This document shows, in pieces, positions 25,068 through 33,583 of a stretch of DNA of 38,440 nucleotides. The notes below the pieces were generated by a model, which did no database searches, was not told the origin of the DNA, and saw only the letters and a program-made list of their open reading frames with translations. The DNA is from JADGNZ01 sp035995985 (GTDB lineage Bacteria; Acidobacteriota; Thermoanaerobaculia; Gp7-AA8), in contig DASYJY010000055.1 in assembly GCA_035995985.1 (NCBI GenBank), forward strand, positions 1 through 38,440, written 5' to 3'. Position 1 is the stretch's first letter. Each line of letters starts with the position of its first letter. The position numbers and the translations under genes were made by a program.

Positions 25068-25379
25068 TCATGCTGGCTCCAGCGTGGCGAGGAGCGGAAA
25101 CTCCTGCTCGCGAGCGAGGACGATGGTCTTTTCGACCTTCATCTCGGCCACTTCGAACGTGTAGATGCCGGCCACGCCGATGCCTTGCAGATGCACGTTC
25201 AGCATTACCTGGATGGCCTGTTCCTCGGGCATGTTGAAGACCGAGGCGAGCACCCAGACCACGAACTCCATGGTGGTGTAGTCGTCGTTGTGCAGGAGTA
25301 CTTTGAAGAGCGTCGGCTCGTCGGTCTTTTCCTCGCTCTCTGCGACGGGCGCTTCGTCGAGCTCTGCGGATGGGAGCAT
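25068..25379 (-). CDS. clpS: ClpS, N-degron adaptor for ClpA
   Basis: This 103-residue adaptor delivers N-degron substrates to ClpA. The core shows the hydrophobic-residue-binding pocket motif VLLHNDDYTTMEFVVWVL, then VMLNVHLQGIGVAGIYTFEVAE. The flexible acidic N-terminal extension (about 25 residues) is the part that engages the ClpA pore. The gene is 43 bp upstream of clpA, the usual order. Downstream aat supplies the substrates' primary destabilising residues. Confidence 0.96.
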   Translation of the reverse strand: MLPSAELDEAPVAESEEKTDEPTLFKVLLHNDDYTTMEFVVWVLASVFNMPEEQAIQVMLNVHLQGIGVAGIYTFEVAEMKVEKTIVLAREQEFPLLATLEPA

Positions 25380-25456
25380 TGCGGCACTTTATCGCACGCG
25401 GTTATAACCGTCCGCGCGCCTTCGCGCGCGACGACCTGCCAATCTCGCAGGAGACG

Positions 25457-26122
25457 TTAGATATCAATCACTCCCGGGTCGATCTCCACAGCGGCTTCGC
25501 CTCGCCGAAAGAGTCGCGCGGTTTTCTCGCCGAGGAGCGTGGTCATGTCGTTCTCGACTCGCAGGATTGATCCTTCGCGCAATCCCACGACCGGGCCGGC
25601 ATTTTCCTCGAGGTACTCGCGGATCCGTTCTTCGCGCGTTTCGCCGCGGTGGGTCGACTGCGGATCGGGATCGACGTAGTGCGGGTTGATCTGGAAATCG
25701 ACGAGGCCTAGCGAGGCGAACGACGGCGGCTCGACGATCGGCATGTCGTTCGTGGTCTGCATCGTCGGTGCGGCGATCACCGTTCCTGCGCTGGCGCCGA
25801 GGTAGGGCAGGCCGGCTCGGACGCGGTCGCGAATCGTGGCGAGGAGGTCGCGGTCGTAGAGCGTCTTGAGAAGGCGGAACGTGTTGCCGCCGCCGAGGAA
25901 GATCGCGTCGGCGCGATCGACTTCATCGATGCCGATCACGTCGAGATCCATCCGCCCAAGACGCTCGCGGACTTTCGTCGTATATGCATCGTGGTCGTGC
26001 GCGGCGAACGGCACGAAGGCCACCCGTCGCGCGTCGCCGAGGAAGGCGCGCATGGCGGATTCGGGATGATCGAGGTAGCCGTAGCCGTGCACGTTCGAGG
26101 AAGAGATCAGAAGAAGGCGCAT
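25457..26122 (-). CDS. pepE: Peptidase E (PepE, family S51)
   Basis: This 221-residue cytoplasmic dipeptidase would cleave Asp-Xaa dipeptides. S51 signatures are MRLLLISSSNVHGYGYLDH, VAFVPFAAHDHDAYT, the AIFLGGGNTFRLLKTLYD segment and the nucleophile elbow YLGASAGTVIAAPT with catalytic Ser. INPHYVDPDP, with the conserved His, follows. The length is normal. It heads the minus-strand proteolysis block, so peptide turnover by this gene product and by ClpAP may be coordinated. It diverges from the FKBP gene with only 14 bp between start codons. Confidence 0.92.
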   Translation of the reverse strand: MRLLLISSSNVHGYGYLDHPESAMRAFLGDARRVAFVPFAAHDHDAYTTKVRERLGRMDLDVIGIDEVDRADAIFLGGGNTFRLLKTLYDRDLLATIRDRVRAGLPYLGASAGTVIAAPTMQTTNDMPIVEPPSFASLGLVDFQINPHYVDPDPQSTHRGETREERIREYLEENAGPVVGLREGSILRVENDMTTLLGEKTARLFRRGEAAVEIDPGVIDI

Positions 26123-26136
26123 GTTGTGCGGAGTCT

Positions 26137-26901
26137 ATGATCGCCGCCTTCCTTTTTGCTGCCGTGACGATGACGAAGCCTGCGCCGCCGCCCGATCTGA
26201 AGACGCCACCGGCCGACGCACAGACGAGCGCGGACGGATTGGTGTCGAAGGTGCTCGAAGCCGGAATGGCGGGCGAGCATCCCGGCGACGCCGACTTCAT
26301 TCACATCCGTTACGCGGTCTGGAAGGCGAGCGACGGCTCTGTCATCGACTACACGCGAACGGAAGTTCCGACATTCGTGGAGATGTACAAGCTCCTGCCG
26401 GGGATGCGCGAGATGTTCGCGTTGACGACACCAGGCCAGAAACTCCGCGCCTGGATCCCCGCATCCCTCGGCGGCGGCAAGATCAAGGAGGGTGACACCT
26501 TCGTCGTCGACGGCGAGTTGGTGGACATCGTCCATCCACCGACCACGCCGGCCGACGTGGCCGCGCCGCCCGCGGATGCGATCAAAACGCCGTCCGGACT
26601 CGCGTACAAAATCCTCCGTCCCGGAACGGGAACGATCCATCCGAAGTCGCGCGGCAAAGTGCTCGTCCACTACAGCGGCTGGTCGACGGACGGCCGGATG
26701 TTCGACAGCTCCATCGTGAAAGGCGAGCCGATGGAGATTTCGCTCGATGAGGTCATCCCGGGCTGGACGGAAGGCTTGCAGCTGATGACGGAAGGGGAGC
26801 AGGTCCGCTTCTGGATCCCGCAGAAGATCGCGTACAAAGGCCAAGCGGGGAGGCCGGCCGGGATGCTGGTGTTTGACGTGGAGCTGGTGAAAGTCCGCTG
26901 A
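26137..26901 (+). CDS. FKBP-type peptidyl-prolyl isomerase with a degenerate second FKBP-like domain
   Basis: This 254-residue protein has a short hydrophobic N-terminus, too weak for a confident signal peptide. A second half (about 140-254) is a clear FKBP domain: KVLVHYSGWSTDGRMFDSS, LDEVIPGWTEGLQLMTEGE, VRFWIPQKIAYKG and a final LVFDVELV. The first half (about 30-135) follows the same order (FIHIRYAVWKASDGSVIDYT, LLPGMREMFALTTPGQKLRAWIP) but lacks several active-site residues, so it looks like a decayed FKBP domain kept for binding. The enzyme would accelerate proline isomerisation in folding. Its stop overlaps the next ATG by one base. Confidence 0.88.
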   Translation: MIAAFLFAAVTMTKPAPPPDLKTPPADAQTSADGLVSKVLEAGMAGEHPGDADFIHIRYAVWKASDGSVIDYTRTEVPTFVEMYKLLPGMREMFALTTPGQKLRAWIPASLGGGKIKEGDTFVVDGELVDIVHPPTTPADVAAPPADAIKTPSGLAYKILRPGTGTIHPKSRGKVLVHYSGWSTDGRMFDSSIVKGEPMEISLDEVIPGWTEGLQLMTEGEQVRFWIPQKIAYKGQAGRPAGMLVFDVELVKVR

Positions 26902-27299
26902 TGGTGCTCGACGTTCGTGACTCGGAATGGGAATCGGCTGCTGCCGCGCTCGCGGAGTGGTCGCGCACGCAATCCGAGCAGACGTCATGGGCATTCGAGG
27001 ACGCGACCACGCTCGCCTTCGAGGAGCGATGGGATGACTTGTGGTGGCTGACCTTGCGCGCTCTCGATCTGATCGCGTTTGAGGAGCGCGCGGCCATCGC
27101 AGTGCTTGCGGCGGGATCTCTGGAGAACCTGGTGCGCTATGCCGCGGATGTGGTCGAGGAGCGCATCGTTGCCGAGATTCGCCGGGATCCGAAATTTCGC
27201 CGCGCGATGACTGGCGTGTGGGCTCGGAAAGAACGCGCCGACTTCTGGTCTAGGATTACACCGCTGCTGTCGGAGTATCCGACTGATCCGATCGATTGA
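26901..27299 (+). CDS. DUF6869-like protein of unknown function
   Basis: This 132-residue soluble acidic protein has the pattern WWLTLRALDLIAFEERAAIAVLAAGSLENLVRYAADVVEERI, then DPKFRRAMTGVW, which I associate with DUF6869, where an A-A-G-x-L-E-x-L-[L/V] core is followed by a DPxFRxAxxGVW motif. The function is unknown. It begins at the last base of the FKBP stop codon (TGATG), so the genes are translationally coupled. A strand-switch follows three bases after its stop. Confidence 0.6.
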   Translation: MVLDVRDSEWESAAAALAEWSRTQSEQTSWAFEDATTLAFEERWDDLWWLTLRALDLIAFEERAAIAVLAAGSLENLVRYAADVVEERIVAEIRRDPKFRRAMTGVWARKERADFWSRITPLLSEYPTDPID

Positions 27300-27302
27300 C
27301 GC

Positions 27303-29483
27303 TCACTCGCTCCCGATTACCCACTTCTCATAGGAATCGCCCGGCAGTTCGCGGATGAAGCGCGACGGCTCCATGAGGATATCCAGTCCGCCGCGATCGC
27401 GGGCCATGACTGGGAAAACGAGATACAGCTCCTGCTTGGCGCGCGTGACGGCGACGTAGAACAGGCGGCGTTCTTCTTCTTCGCCGGGGATCACGATTTC
27501 GTGGACTTCAGGGACGAGGGACGAGGGACGAGGGATTTCGGCCGGCAGCTCATCGATCGCGAGTTCCGCTTCTCCCTCGTCCCTCGTCCCTCGTCCCTGA
27601 ACTAACGCGTCGGTAAGCTTGAACGCCTCGTGCAGTTCCTTCGGCTTCACGCGCACGATGCCGCCGGGGACGCGCAGCGCGCGCTGCGAGGGGAAGCGTC
27701 CGTCAGCGAGCCAGATCACGAAGACGATGCGCCACTCCAATCCCTTGGCCTGATGCACGGACGACAGCACGATCTTCTCGTCCTCGGGGCCGACCACCGC
27801 CACGTCCTCGCCAGCGATCGGATTGGCCAGCGCGACTTCGTCGAGGAATGCGTTCGTGTCGTCGTAGCGAAGCGCGTATTGCGACAACTGCTCGAGATCG
27901 TCGAGCCTCGCTTGCGAGTTCGCGAACTTTGCGCGTGCGTAGTCGGCGTAGCCGCGTTCGACGATCAGGCGGATCGACTCCGACGGATTGTGTTGCATCG
28001 ATTCGCTGCTGATGATGCCGAGGAGGTCGCGAAGGTTTTTCAGGACGGGAGTGCGTGAGCGGCCGGTCGATGGCGCCGGTCCGGCGCTGTTCAGAAACGC
28101 ATCCAGCGGATTCTGCGCCGTTCCGATCCTCGCCCACACCTCAGCCGCCGTCTTCTCGCCGACCTTCGGATACAACTTCATCACGCGTTTCCACGACAGC
28201 TCGTCGCGCGCGTTCGTGACGATCTTCAGATACGCGATGACGTCCTTGATGTGGGCCTGCTCGAAAAAGCGAATGCCCGATCGGATCTCGTACGGAATCA
28301 GCCGCCGTGACAACTCCATCTGCAGCTCCAGCGATTGGTAGTGCGAGCGATAGAGCACTGCGATATCAGCCAGCGATTCGCCTTCGTCGCGAAGTTCGAG
28401 GATGCGCTGGGCGATGAATGAGGCCTGCTCGAAAACATCATCGACGCCGACGACGGCGGGGTCGGGACCATCGCCGCGGACGGCCTGCAATTCCTTCCGA
28501 AACTGGAAGCGATTCTGCGCAATGGAGGCGTTGGCGAGGTTCAGGATTTGCCGCGTCGAGCGGTAGTTAATCTCCAGCTTGTAGATCTTCGCCTCGGGGA
28601 ATCGCAGCGGAAAGGTGATGATGTTTTCGAACGACGCGCCGCGAAATGAGTAGATCGACTGCGCGTCGTCGCCGACCACCATCACGTTCCTTCGCACCTC
28701 AGCCATCTTGTCGACGACCTCGGACTGCAGTTTGTTCGTGTCCTGATATTCGTCGACGAGGATGTATCGATAGCGACGCTGCAGCGCCGCGCTGACGTCG
28801 GGATAGTCGTCGAGCAGCAGCTTCCAGTTCACGAGCAGGTCGTCGAAATCCATCGCGTTCGCTTCGCGCTTCCGCTCCTTGTAGCGGCGGAAAACGTTGA
28901 TCATCTCGTCGCGATAAATCCCGAAATGGGGGTAGTTGTTTTCGAGGTGCAGCTCGAGCGGCGTGCGCGTGTTGATCAGGTAGGAGTAGATGTCGATGAG
29001 GACGTCGCCCTTCGGAAACCGCTTCTCCAGCGTCTTGATCCCGAGAGAGGAAATCGACGATTCCATCATCTCTTTGGAATCCTCGGAATCGAGAATCGTG
29101 AAGCTCGATCGATAGCCGATCGTCTCCGCATGCTGGCGCAGCAGCCGGTTGCCGATCGAATGAAACGTACCGCCCCAGATGCGCCGCGTGTCGATGGTGA
29201 CGAGCTGCTCGACGCGGCTGAGCATCTCCCGCGCGGCTTTGTTCGTGAAGGTGAGGAGGAGGATGTCCGAGGGATCGACGCCGTCTTCGATGAGCCGCGA
29301 AACGCGATACGTCAGCGCCCGCGTTTTTCCGCTGCCCGCGCCGGCGATGACGAGCATCGGTCCCTCGCCGGCCATGACCACGTCGAGCTGTTCCTGATTG
29401 AGCTCGTCCTCGTAGCGGACGCGATACTGCTTCTGGGCTCTCGCGGGTTGTTTGAGCGTGTAACGACGGATCTTCTCGGCCAC
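27303..29483 (-). CDS. UvrD/PcrA-type superfamily 1 DNA helicase with a palindromic insertion
   Basis: This 726-residue helicase has the full SF1A motif set: Walker A AGAGSGKT (47-54), TFTNKAAREM (motif Ia), ILVDEYQDTN (II), VVGDDAQSIYSFRGA (III), KLEINYRSTRQIL (IV), SSVHQAKGLEW (V) and FYVAVTRAK (VI). It unwinds DNA 3'-to-5' in repair and replication-conflict removal. The frame is open far upstream, but GTG at 29483 is the first sensible start. Between motifs V and VI (about residues 628-659) the gene carries a perfect 28-bp inverted repeat that is translated in frame into an RGTRDEGE...PRPSSLVP segment. That region is variable in the family, so function is probably preserved. Confidence 0.92.
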   Translation of the reverse strand: MAEKIRRYTLKQPARAQKQYRVRYEDELNQEQLDVVMAGEGPMLVIAGAGSGKTRALTYRVSRLIEDGVDPSDILLLTFTNKAAREMLSRVEQLVTIDTRRIWGGTFHSIGNRLLRQHAETIGYRSSFTILDSEDSKEMMESSISSLGIKTLEKRFPKGDVLIDIYSYLINTRTPLELHLENNYPHFGIYRDEMINVFRRYKERKREANAMDFDDLLVNWKLLLDDYPDVSAALQRRYRYILVDEYQDTNKLQSEVVDKMAEVRRNVMVVGDDAQSIYSFRGASFENIITFPLRFPEAKIYKLEINYRSTRQILNLANASIAQNRFQFRKELQAVRGDGPDPAVVGVDDVFEQASFIAQRILELRDEGESLADIAVLYRSHYQSLELQMELSRRLIPYEIRSGIRFFEQAHIKDVIAYLKIVTNARDELSWKRVMKLYPKVGEKTAAEVWARIGTAQNPLDAFLNSAGPAPSTGRSRTPVLKNLRDLLGIISSESMQHNPSESIRLIVERGYADYARAKFANSQARLDDLEQLSQYALRYDDTNAFLDEVALANPIAGEDVAVVGPEDEKIVLSSVHQAKGLEWRIVFVIWLADGRFPSQRALRVPGGIVRVKPKELHEAFKLTDALVQGRGTRDEGEAELAIDELPAEIPRPSSLVPEVHEIVIPGEEEERRLFYVAVTRAKQELYLVFPVMARDRGGLDILMEPSRFIRELPGDSYEKWVIGSE
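27508..27600. repeat. Perfect 28-bp inverted repeat inside the helicase gene
   Basis: Arms 27508-27535 and 27573-27600 are exact reverse complements built from about three copies of the 7-mer GGACGAG, separated by 37 bp. The whole 93-bp block is a multiple of three and is read through as protein. Its base pattern differs from the surrounding codons, so I regard it as an inserted palindromic element. Confidence 0.85.
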
Positions 29484-29518
29484 CGAGGAAGCGTAGCAGG
29501 TGAGCGAATCAGGGACGA

Positions 29519-30511
29519 TCAGGCCAGAGCGGGAACGTTGCGTTCCTGCAGGAGGCGGAGATCGGTCTGCACCATCTCGCGGACGAGCTCGGGGAACGTG
29601 TAGGTCGGCTGCCATCCCAGGACGTCGCGCGCCTTGCTCGCGTCGCCGACGAGGAGGTCGACTTCGGCGGGACGGACGAAGCGCTCGTCGATCTTCACGT
29701 ACTGCTGATAGTCGAGTCCCAACTCGTCGAAGGCGAGCTCGCAGAATTCGCGGACGGTGTGCGTCTCGCCGGTGGCCACGACGAAATCGTCCGGCTCGGG
29801 CTGTTGCAGGATCTGGTGAATGGCGCGGACGTAGTCGGCAGCGTGGCCCCAGTCGCGCTTCGCGTCGAGGTTGCCGAGGCGCAGTTCGTCGGCGCGGCCG
29901 AGCTTGATCCGGGCGGCGGTGCTGGTGATCTTGCGCGTCACGAATTCGAAGCCGCGCCGCGGACCTTCGTGATTGAAGAGGATGCCGCTGGCCGCGAACA
30001 TGCCATATGCCTCGCGATAATTGCGCGTCAGCTCGAAGCCTGCCACCTTGCTGATTCCGTACGGGCTGCGCGGATGGAAACGGGTATCTTCCGTCTGCGG
30101 CACATCGCGCACTTTGCCGAACATCTCGCTCGACCCGGCGAAGTAGAAGCGGCATCCGGGGCGCAATTCGCGAAGCGCGGCCAGCATGTAGTGCGTGCCG
30201 TTGATGTTGGTGTTGAGCGTCGAAAAACCGTCGATGAAGCTCTCGGCCACGAAGCTCTGCGCCGCGAGGTGGTAGCACTCGTCGAATGCGTTGCGGCTGA
30301 TCACGCTGAAGATGCTGGGATAACTCTCCAGACTGGCGGGATGCAGAATCAGCCGGTCCAGCAGATGGCCGATGCGGCCGAAGCGCGTATCGGGCGCTTC
30401 GAGCGCGACGCGCCGCACCAGCCCGTGCACCTCGTAGCCGAGGCCGAGAAGGTGCTCGGCGAGGTAGCTGCCGTCCTGTCCGGTGATGCCGGTGATGAGC
30501 GCTTTCTTCAT
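29519..30511 (-). CDS. gmd: GDP-mannose 4,6-dehydratase
   Basis: This 330-residue SDR-family enzyme converts GDP-mannose to GDP-4-keto-6-deoxymannose, the precursor of GDP-fucose, GDP-rhamnose and perosamine for surface polysaccharides. It shows the NAD(P)-binding ITGITGQDGSYLAEHLLGLG, ECYHLAAQSFV, the FYFAGSSEMFG serine region, the catalytic Tyr-Lys in SPYGISKVAGFELTRNYRE, NHEGPRRG, and KRDWGHAADYV. The length is a little short of E. coli Gmd but complete. No fucose synthase or glycosyltransferase gene lies nearby. No Shine-Dalgarno sequence is evident. Confidence 0.93.
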   Translation of the reverse strand: MKKALITGITGQDGSYLAEHLLGLGYEVHGLVRRVALEAPDTRFGRIGHLLDRLILHPASLESYPSIFSVISRNAFDECYHLAAQSFVAESFIDGFSTLNTNINGTHYMLAALRELRPGCRFYFAGSSEMFGKVRDVPQTEDTRFHPRSPYGISKVAGFELTRNYREAYGMFAASGILFNHEGPRRGFEFVTRKITSTAARIKLGRADELRLGNLDAKRDWGHAADYVRAIHQILQQPEPDDFVVATGETHTVREFCELAFDELGLDYQQYVKIDERFVRPAEVDLLVGDASKARDVLGWQPTYTFPELVREMVQTDLRLLQERNVPALA

Positions 30512-30544
30512 TTTTCGAAGGGGGTCGATTATCCATCATCCTGC

Positions 30545-30558
30545 GTGTCACATGACAC
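30545..30558. promoter_or_regulatory. GTGTCA-CA-TGACAC palindrome between divergent genes
   Basis: A 14-bp palindrome lies in the 112-bp intergenic region between gmd and the divergent amidohydrolase gene, followed by TTGTCAT, another partial half-site. It could be an operator for either gene; no regulator in the window is an obvious match. Confidence 0.35.
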
Positions 30559-30623
30559 TTGTCATCCGCTACTGCTGACGATCCGCACGGGCCGTTCGCG
30601 CCGCTCGGCCTGATACTGCGCGC

Positions 30624-32387
30624 ATGAAACGTTCGATCTTCGCCATCCTTCTTCTCGCCGCTCCTCTCGTTGCTCAACAAACGGCCATTACCAACGTGCG
30701 GCTCTTCGATGGGACGAAGGTAATCCCGCATGCGACTGTCGTGATCGACGGAACGCGCATCGTGGCCGCCGGCGCGAGTGTGGCCGTGCCGAAGGATGCG
30801 AAGGTCGTCGATGGCAATGGCAAGACGCTCCTCCCGGGTCTGATCGATTCGCACACGCATGTTTTTCCCGGCAGCCTGGAGCGCGCGCTGCGCTTTGGCG
30901 TGACGACGGAGCTGGACATGTTCACGTCGCTGCGTACGCTCGATCCGCTGCGCGCGGAGCAGGCTAAGGGGCCGGTGACCAATCGCGCGGATGTCTATTC
31001 GGCGGGAACGCTGGTCACGGTCGCGGGCGGACATGGCAGCGAGTACTTCCCGATTCCGACATTCAAGACCGGCGACGATCCGCAGGCGTTCGTCGATGCT
31101 CGGATCGCGGAAGGTTCGGACTACATCAAGCTGATCGTCGAGACGGGGGAGGCGTACGGGATGAATCTGCCGACGCTTTCGAAGGGCGATCTGACCGCGC
31201 TCATCGCCGCGGCGCACAAACGCGGCAAGATGGCGGTGGTTCACATCTCGACGCTGCACGGTGCGCGCGATGCCGTCGATGCGGGCGCCGACGCGCTCGT
31301 ACACATTTTCGCGGACACAGTTCCGGACGCCGGTTTCGGCGCGTTCGTGGCCGCACATCACGCCTTCGTCGTGCCGACGCTGACGGTCAACGAGAGCACG
31401 ACCGGCGTCGGCAGCGGCACGTCGCTGAACACCGACGCGCATCTCGCGCCGTATCTGACTGCCGATGAGATGACGAGTCTGAAGACGTCGTTCCCGAAGG
31501 CGAAGGGTCTCAGTCTCGATAACGCGAACGCGGCCGTTCGGCAGTTGAAAGCCGCGGGCGTTCCGATTCTGGCCGGCACCGATTCACCGAACCCCGGCAC
31601 CGCGCACGGCGCGAGCATGCATCGCGAGCTGGAGCTGCTGGTGAAGTCGGGACTGACGCCCGTCGAAGCGCTGACCGCGGCGACGTCGCTGCCGGCGAAA
31701 CACTTCAAGTTGAACGATCGCGGCCGCATCGCCGCCGGATTTCGCGCCGATCTGCTGCTCGTCGACGGCGATCCGACAACGGACATCCTGGCCACGCGCA
31801 ACATCGCCGGCGTCTGGAAGAACGGCGCGATGCTCGATCGCAAGCCGGAGCCGAAGCGCGCTGCGGCCGCTCCGGTGATCTCGGTCGTTCCGAATATCGG
31901 CGACGGCATGATCAGCAACTTCGACTCCGGCGATACGAAACCGGCGTTCGGTACCGGCTGGGACGTCTCCACCGATTCAATCGCCGGCGGCAAATCCGAG
32001 GCGGCGATGAATGTCGTCGACGGTGGCGCGAACGGAACGCCGAAGTCGCTGCACATTCACGCCGATACGAAGCCCGGCTTCATGTTCCCGTGGGCCGGCG
32101 CGATGCTGATGCTCGGTGCGACGCCGATGCAGCCGGTCGATCTGTCGTCGAAGAGCGGCCTGTCGTTCTTCGCGAAGGGCGATACCGACATCCGCGTCAT
32201 GCTCTTCGCAGCGAGCACCGGCCGCATCCCGCGTCAGACGACCGTCCACGCGGGCGCTGATTGGACGGCGATCGCCTTGCCGTGGACTGCGTTCAACACC
32301 GATGGCAAGGACGTGCAGATGTTGGTCTTCTGCGGTCCCGACAAAGGCGCGGTCGACTTTGCGATCGACGAGTTGAGGCTGAAGTGA
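30624..32387 (+). CDS. Exported amidohydrolase with C-terminal CIA30-like domain
   Basis: This 587-residue protein has a signal peptide (MKRSIFAILLLAAPLVAQQ). Residues about 20-410 form an amidohydrolase (imidazolonepropionase/prolidase-like) barrel: the metal pair His-x-His in LIDSHTHVFPG, a candidate carboxylated Lys in YIKLIVETGE, His in MAVVHIST and ALVHIF, and Asp in ILAGTDSPNPG, then GRIAAGFRADLLLVDGDP. Residues about 435-587 resemble a CIA30/carbohydrate-binding-like beta sandwich (SNFDSGD, LHIHADT, LSFFAKGD, DWTAIALPWTAFN). Such proteins hydrolyse cyclic amides or dipeptides; the substrate is unknown. Confidence 0.87.
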   Translation: MKRSIFAILLLAAPLVAQQTAITNVRLFDGTKVIPHATVVIDGTRIVAAGASVAVPKDAKVVDGNGKTLLPGLIDSHTHVFPGSLERALRFGVTTELDMFTSLRTLDPLRAEQAKGPVTNRADVYSAGTLVTVAGGHGSEYFPIPTFKTGDDPQAFVDARIAEGSDYIKLIVETGEAYGMNLPTLSKGDLTALIAAAHKRGKMAVVHISTLHGARDAVDAGADALVHIFADTVPDAGFGAFVAAHHAFVVPTLTVNESTTGVGSGTSLNTDAHLAPYLTADEMTSLKTSFPKAKGLSLDNANAAVRQLKAAGVPILAGTDSPNPGTAHGASMHRELELLVKSGLTPVEALTAATSLPAKHFKLNDRGRIAAGFRADLLLVDGDPTTDILATRNIAGVWKNGAMLDRKPEPKRAAAAPVISVVPNIGDGMISNFDSGDTKPAFGTGWDVSTDSIAGGKSEAAMNVVDGGANGTPKSLHIHADTKPGFMFPWAGAMLMLGATPMQPVDLSSKSGLSFFAKGDTDIRVMLFAASTGRIPRQTTVHAGADWTAIALPWTAFNTDGKDVQMLVFCGPDKGAVDFAIDELRLK

Positions 32388-32407
32388 CCTTTAGCAGAGG
32401 TGTTCAA

Positions 32408-32459
32408 CCACAGAGACACAGAGATCACAGAGGTCTCTGTGTCCTCTGTGCCTCTGTGG
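32408..32459. repeat. CACAGAG palindromic repeat, terminator-like
   Basis: Arms of 25 bp (32408-32432 and 32435-32459) made of 8-9-bp CACAGAG-type units are inverted copies at 22 of 25 positions with almost no loop. It lies between the amidohydrolase stop and the histidine kinase start and could terminate the first transcript or insulate the second. Confidence 0.65.
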
Positions 32460-32482
32460 TGGAAAACTGAAAACACTAGACT

Positions 32483-33583
32483 ATGACCATGACCCCCGAA
32501 CGCGATTACGCCGGCTGGACGAAGTACATCTGGCTGATCTACGTCGTGCCGTTCGCTGCGTTTCCGATCGTTGCGAAAGCCAGCGCGGGAAGAATCGCCC
32601 TGACGTGGTTTGCGACGGCGGTCTTCACCGTCATTTATCTGGCCGGGTATCGCGTCCGCGGCCGGCGATTGCTCTGGATCATCGCCGCCATCACCGCCCT
32701 CGGCGTCGCCTTCATGCCGGTCAACTACGGCGCTGGCGCGTTCTTCATCTTCGCGGCGTCGTTCGCGGGAAACACCGGCGGCGTGCGCAAGGCCTTCTCC
32801 ATCATCGGCGTGGTGCTGCTCGTGCTGCTCGTCGATGTGCTGGTGATCGGACTCAGTCCGCTGATCTGGTGGTGGGCGGCGTTCTTCACCGTCGTCATCG
32901 GCGCGGTGAACGCGCACTTCGCGCAGGCGGGCCGCGCCAACAAGCGTCTGGCGATGGCGCAGGAAGAGATCGAGCATCTGGCGAAAGTCGCCGAGCGCGA
33001 ACGGATCGCGCGCGATCTTCACGACGTTCTCGGCCACACGCTTTCGCTGATCATCCTGAAGTCGGAGCTGGCTTCGAAACTGGCCGACCGTGATCCGCAA
33101 CGCGCGCGCGAGGAGATCCGCGACGTCGAACGGATTTCGCGCGAGGCATTGTCCGAAGTCCGCCAGGCCGTGCGCGGCTATCGCGCCGGATTGCAGCAGG
33201 AGCTCGATGGTGCCACGGCCATGCTGCGCGCCGCGTCCATCGAGCTGGCCACGGAGTTCGAGCCGGTGCCGCTCGCCGCGGGACAGGAAGCGATCCTGGC
33301 GCTGGCATTGCGCGAAGCGGTGACGAATGTGGTCCGCCATTCGGACGCGTCGCATTGCACGATCGCGCTCCAACGAGACGGCGACGAGATCCGCCTCACC
33401 ATTTCGGACGACGGCCGCGGCGGCGGACGCGAAGATGGCGCCGGCATCTCCGGCATGCGCGAGCGCATCGCGGTCCTCGGCGGCTCCGTGGCGCGCGACG
33501 GTTCGCACGGCACGACGCTCATGATCACGTTGCCGCTCGCGAGCGGACTCCAATCGATGAGCGCGATCGAGCGCTCGGCATGA
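32483..33583 (+). CDS. DesK/NarL-type sensor histidine kinase
   Basis: This 366-residue kinase has five or so membrane helices in residues 15-140, then a short coiled coil. The HisKA_3 phosphoacceptor motif ERIARDLHDVLGHTLSLI places His at 180. The HATPase domain follows, with the N-box ALREAVTNVVRHSDA, the ISDDGRGGG G1 box and GISGMRERIAVLGG. This is the DesK/LiaS-type layout with an integral membrane sensor. Its stop overlaps the next start (ATGA, 33580-33583), making a two-gene operon. The stimulus is unknown; no transporter or desaturase gene is adjacent. Confidence 0.92.
   Translation: MTMTPERDYAGWTKYIWLIYVVPFAAFPIVAKASAGRIALTWFATAVFTVIYLAGYRVRGRRLLWIIAAITALGVAFMPVNYGAGAFFIFAASFAGNTGGVRKAFSIIGVVLLVLLVDVLVIGLSPLIWWWAAFFTVVIGAVNAHFAQAGRANKRLAMAQEEIEHLAKVAERERIARDLHDVLGHTLSLIILKSELASKLADRDPQRAREEIRDVERISREALSEVRQAVRGYRAGLQQELDGATAMLRAASIELATEFEPVPLAAGQEAILALALREAVTNVVRHSDASHCTIALQRDGDEIRLTISDDGRGGGREDGAGISGMRERIAVLGGSVARDGSHGTTLMITLPLASGLQSMSAIERSA

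Noticed and set aside
29484..31442. Very long minus-strand frame continuing upstream of the helicase through gmd and into the amidohydrolase gene
   Set aside because: The extension is out of frame with gmd, antisense to the amidohydrolase gene, arginine-rich and without domain signatures; it is open only because of high GC.
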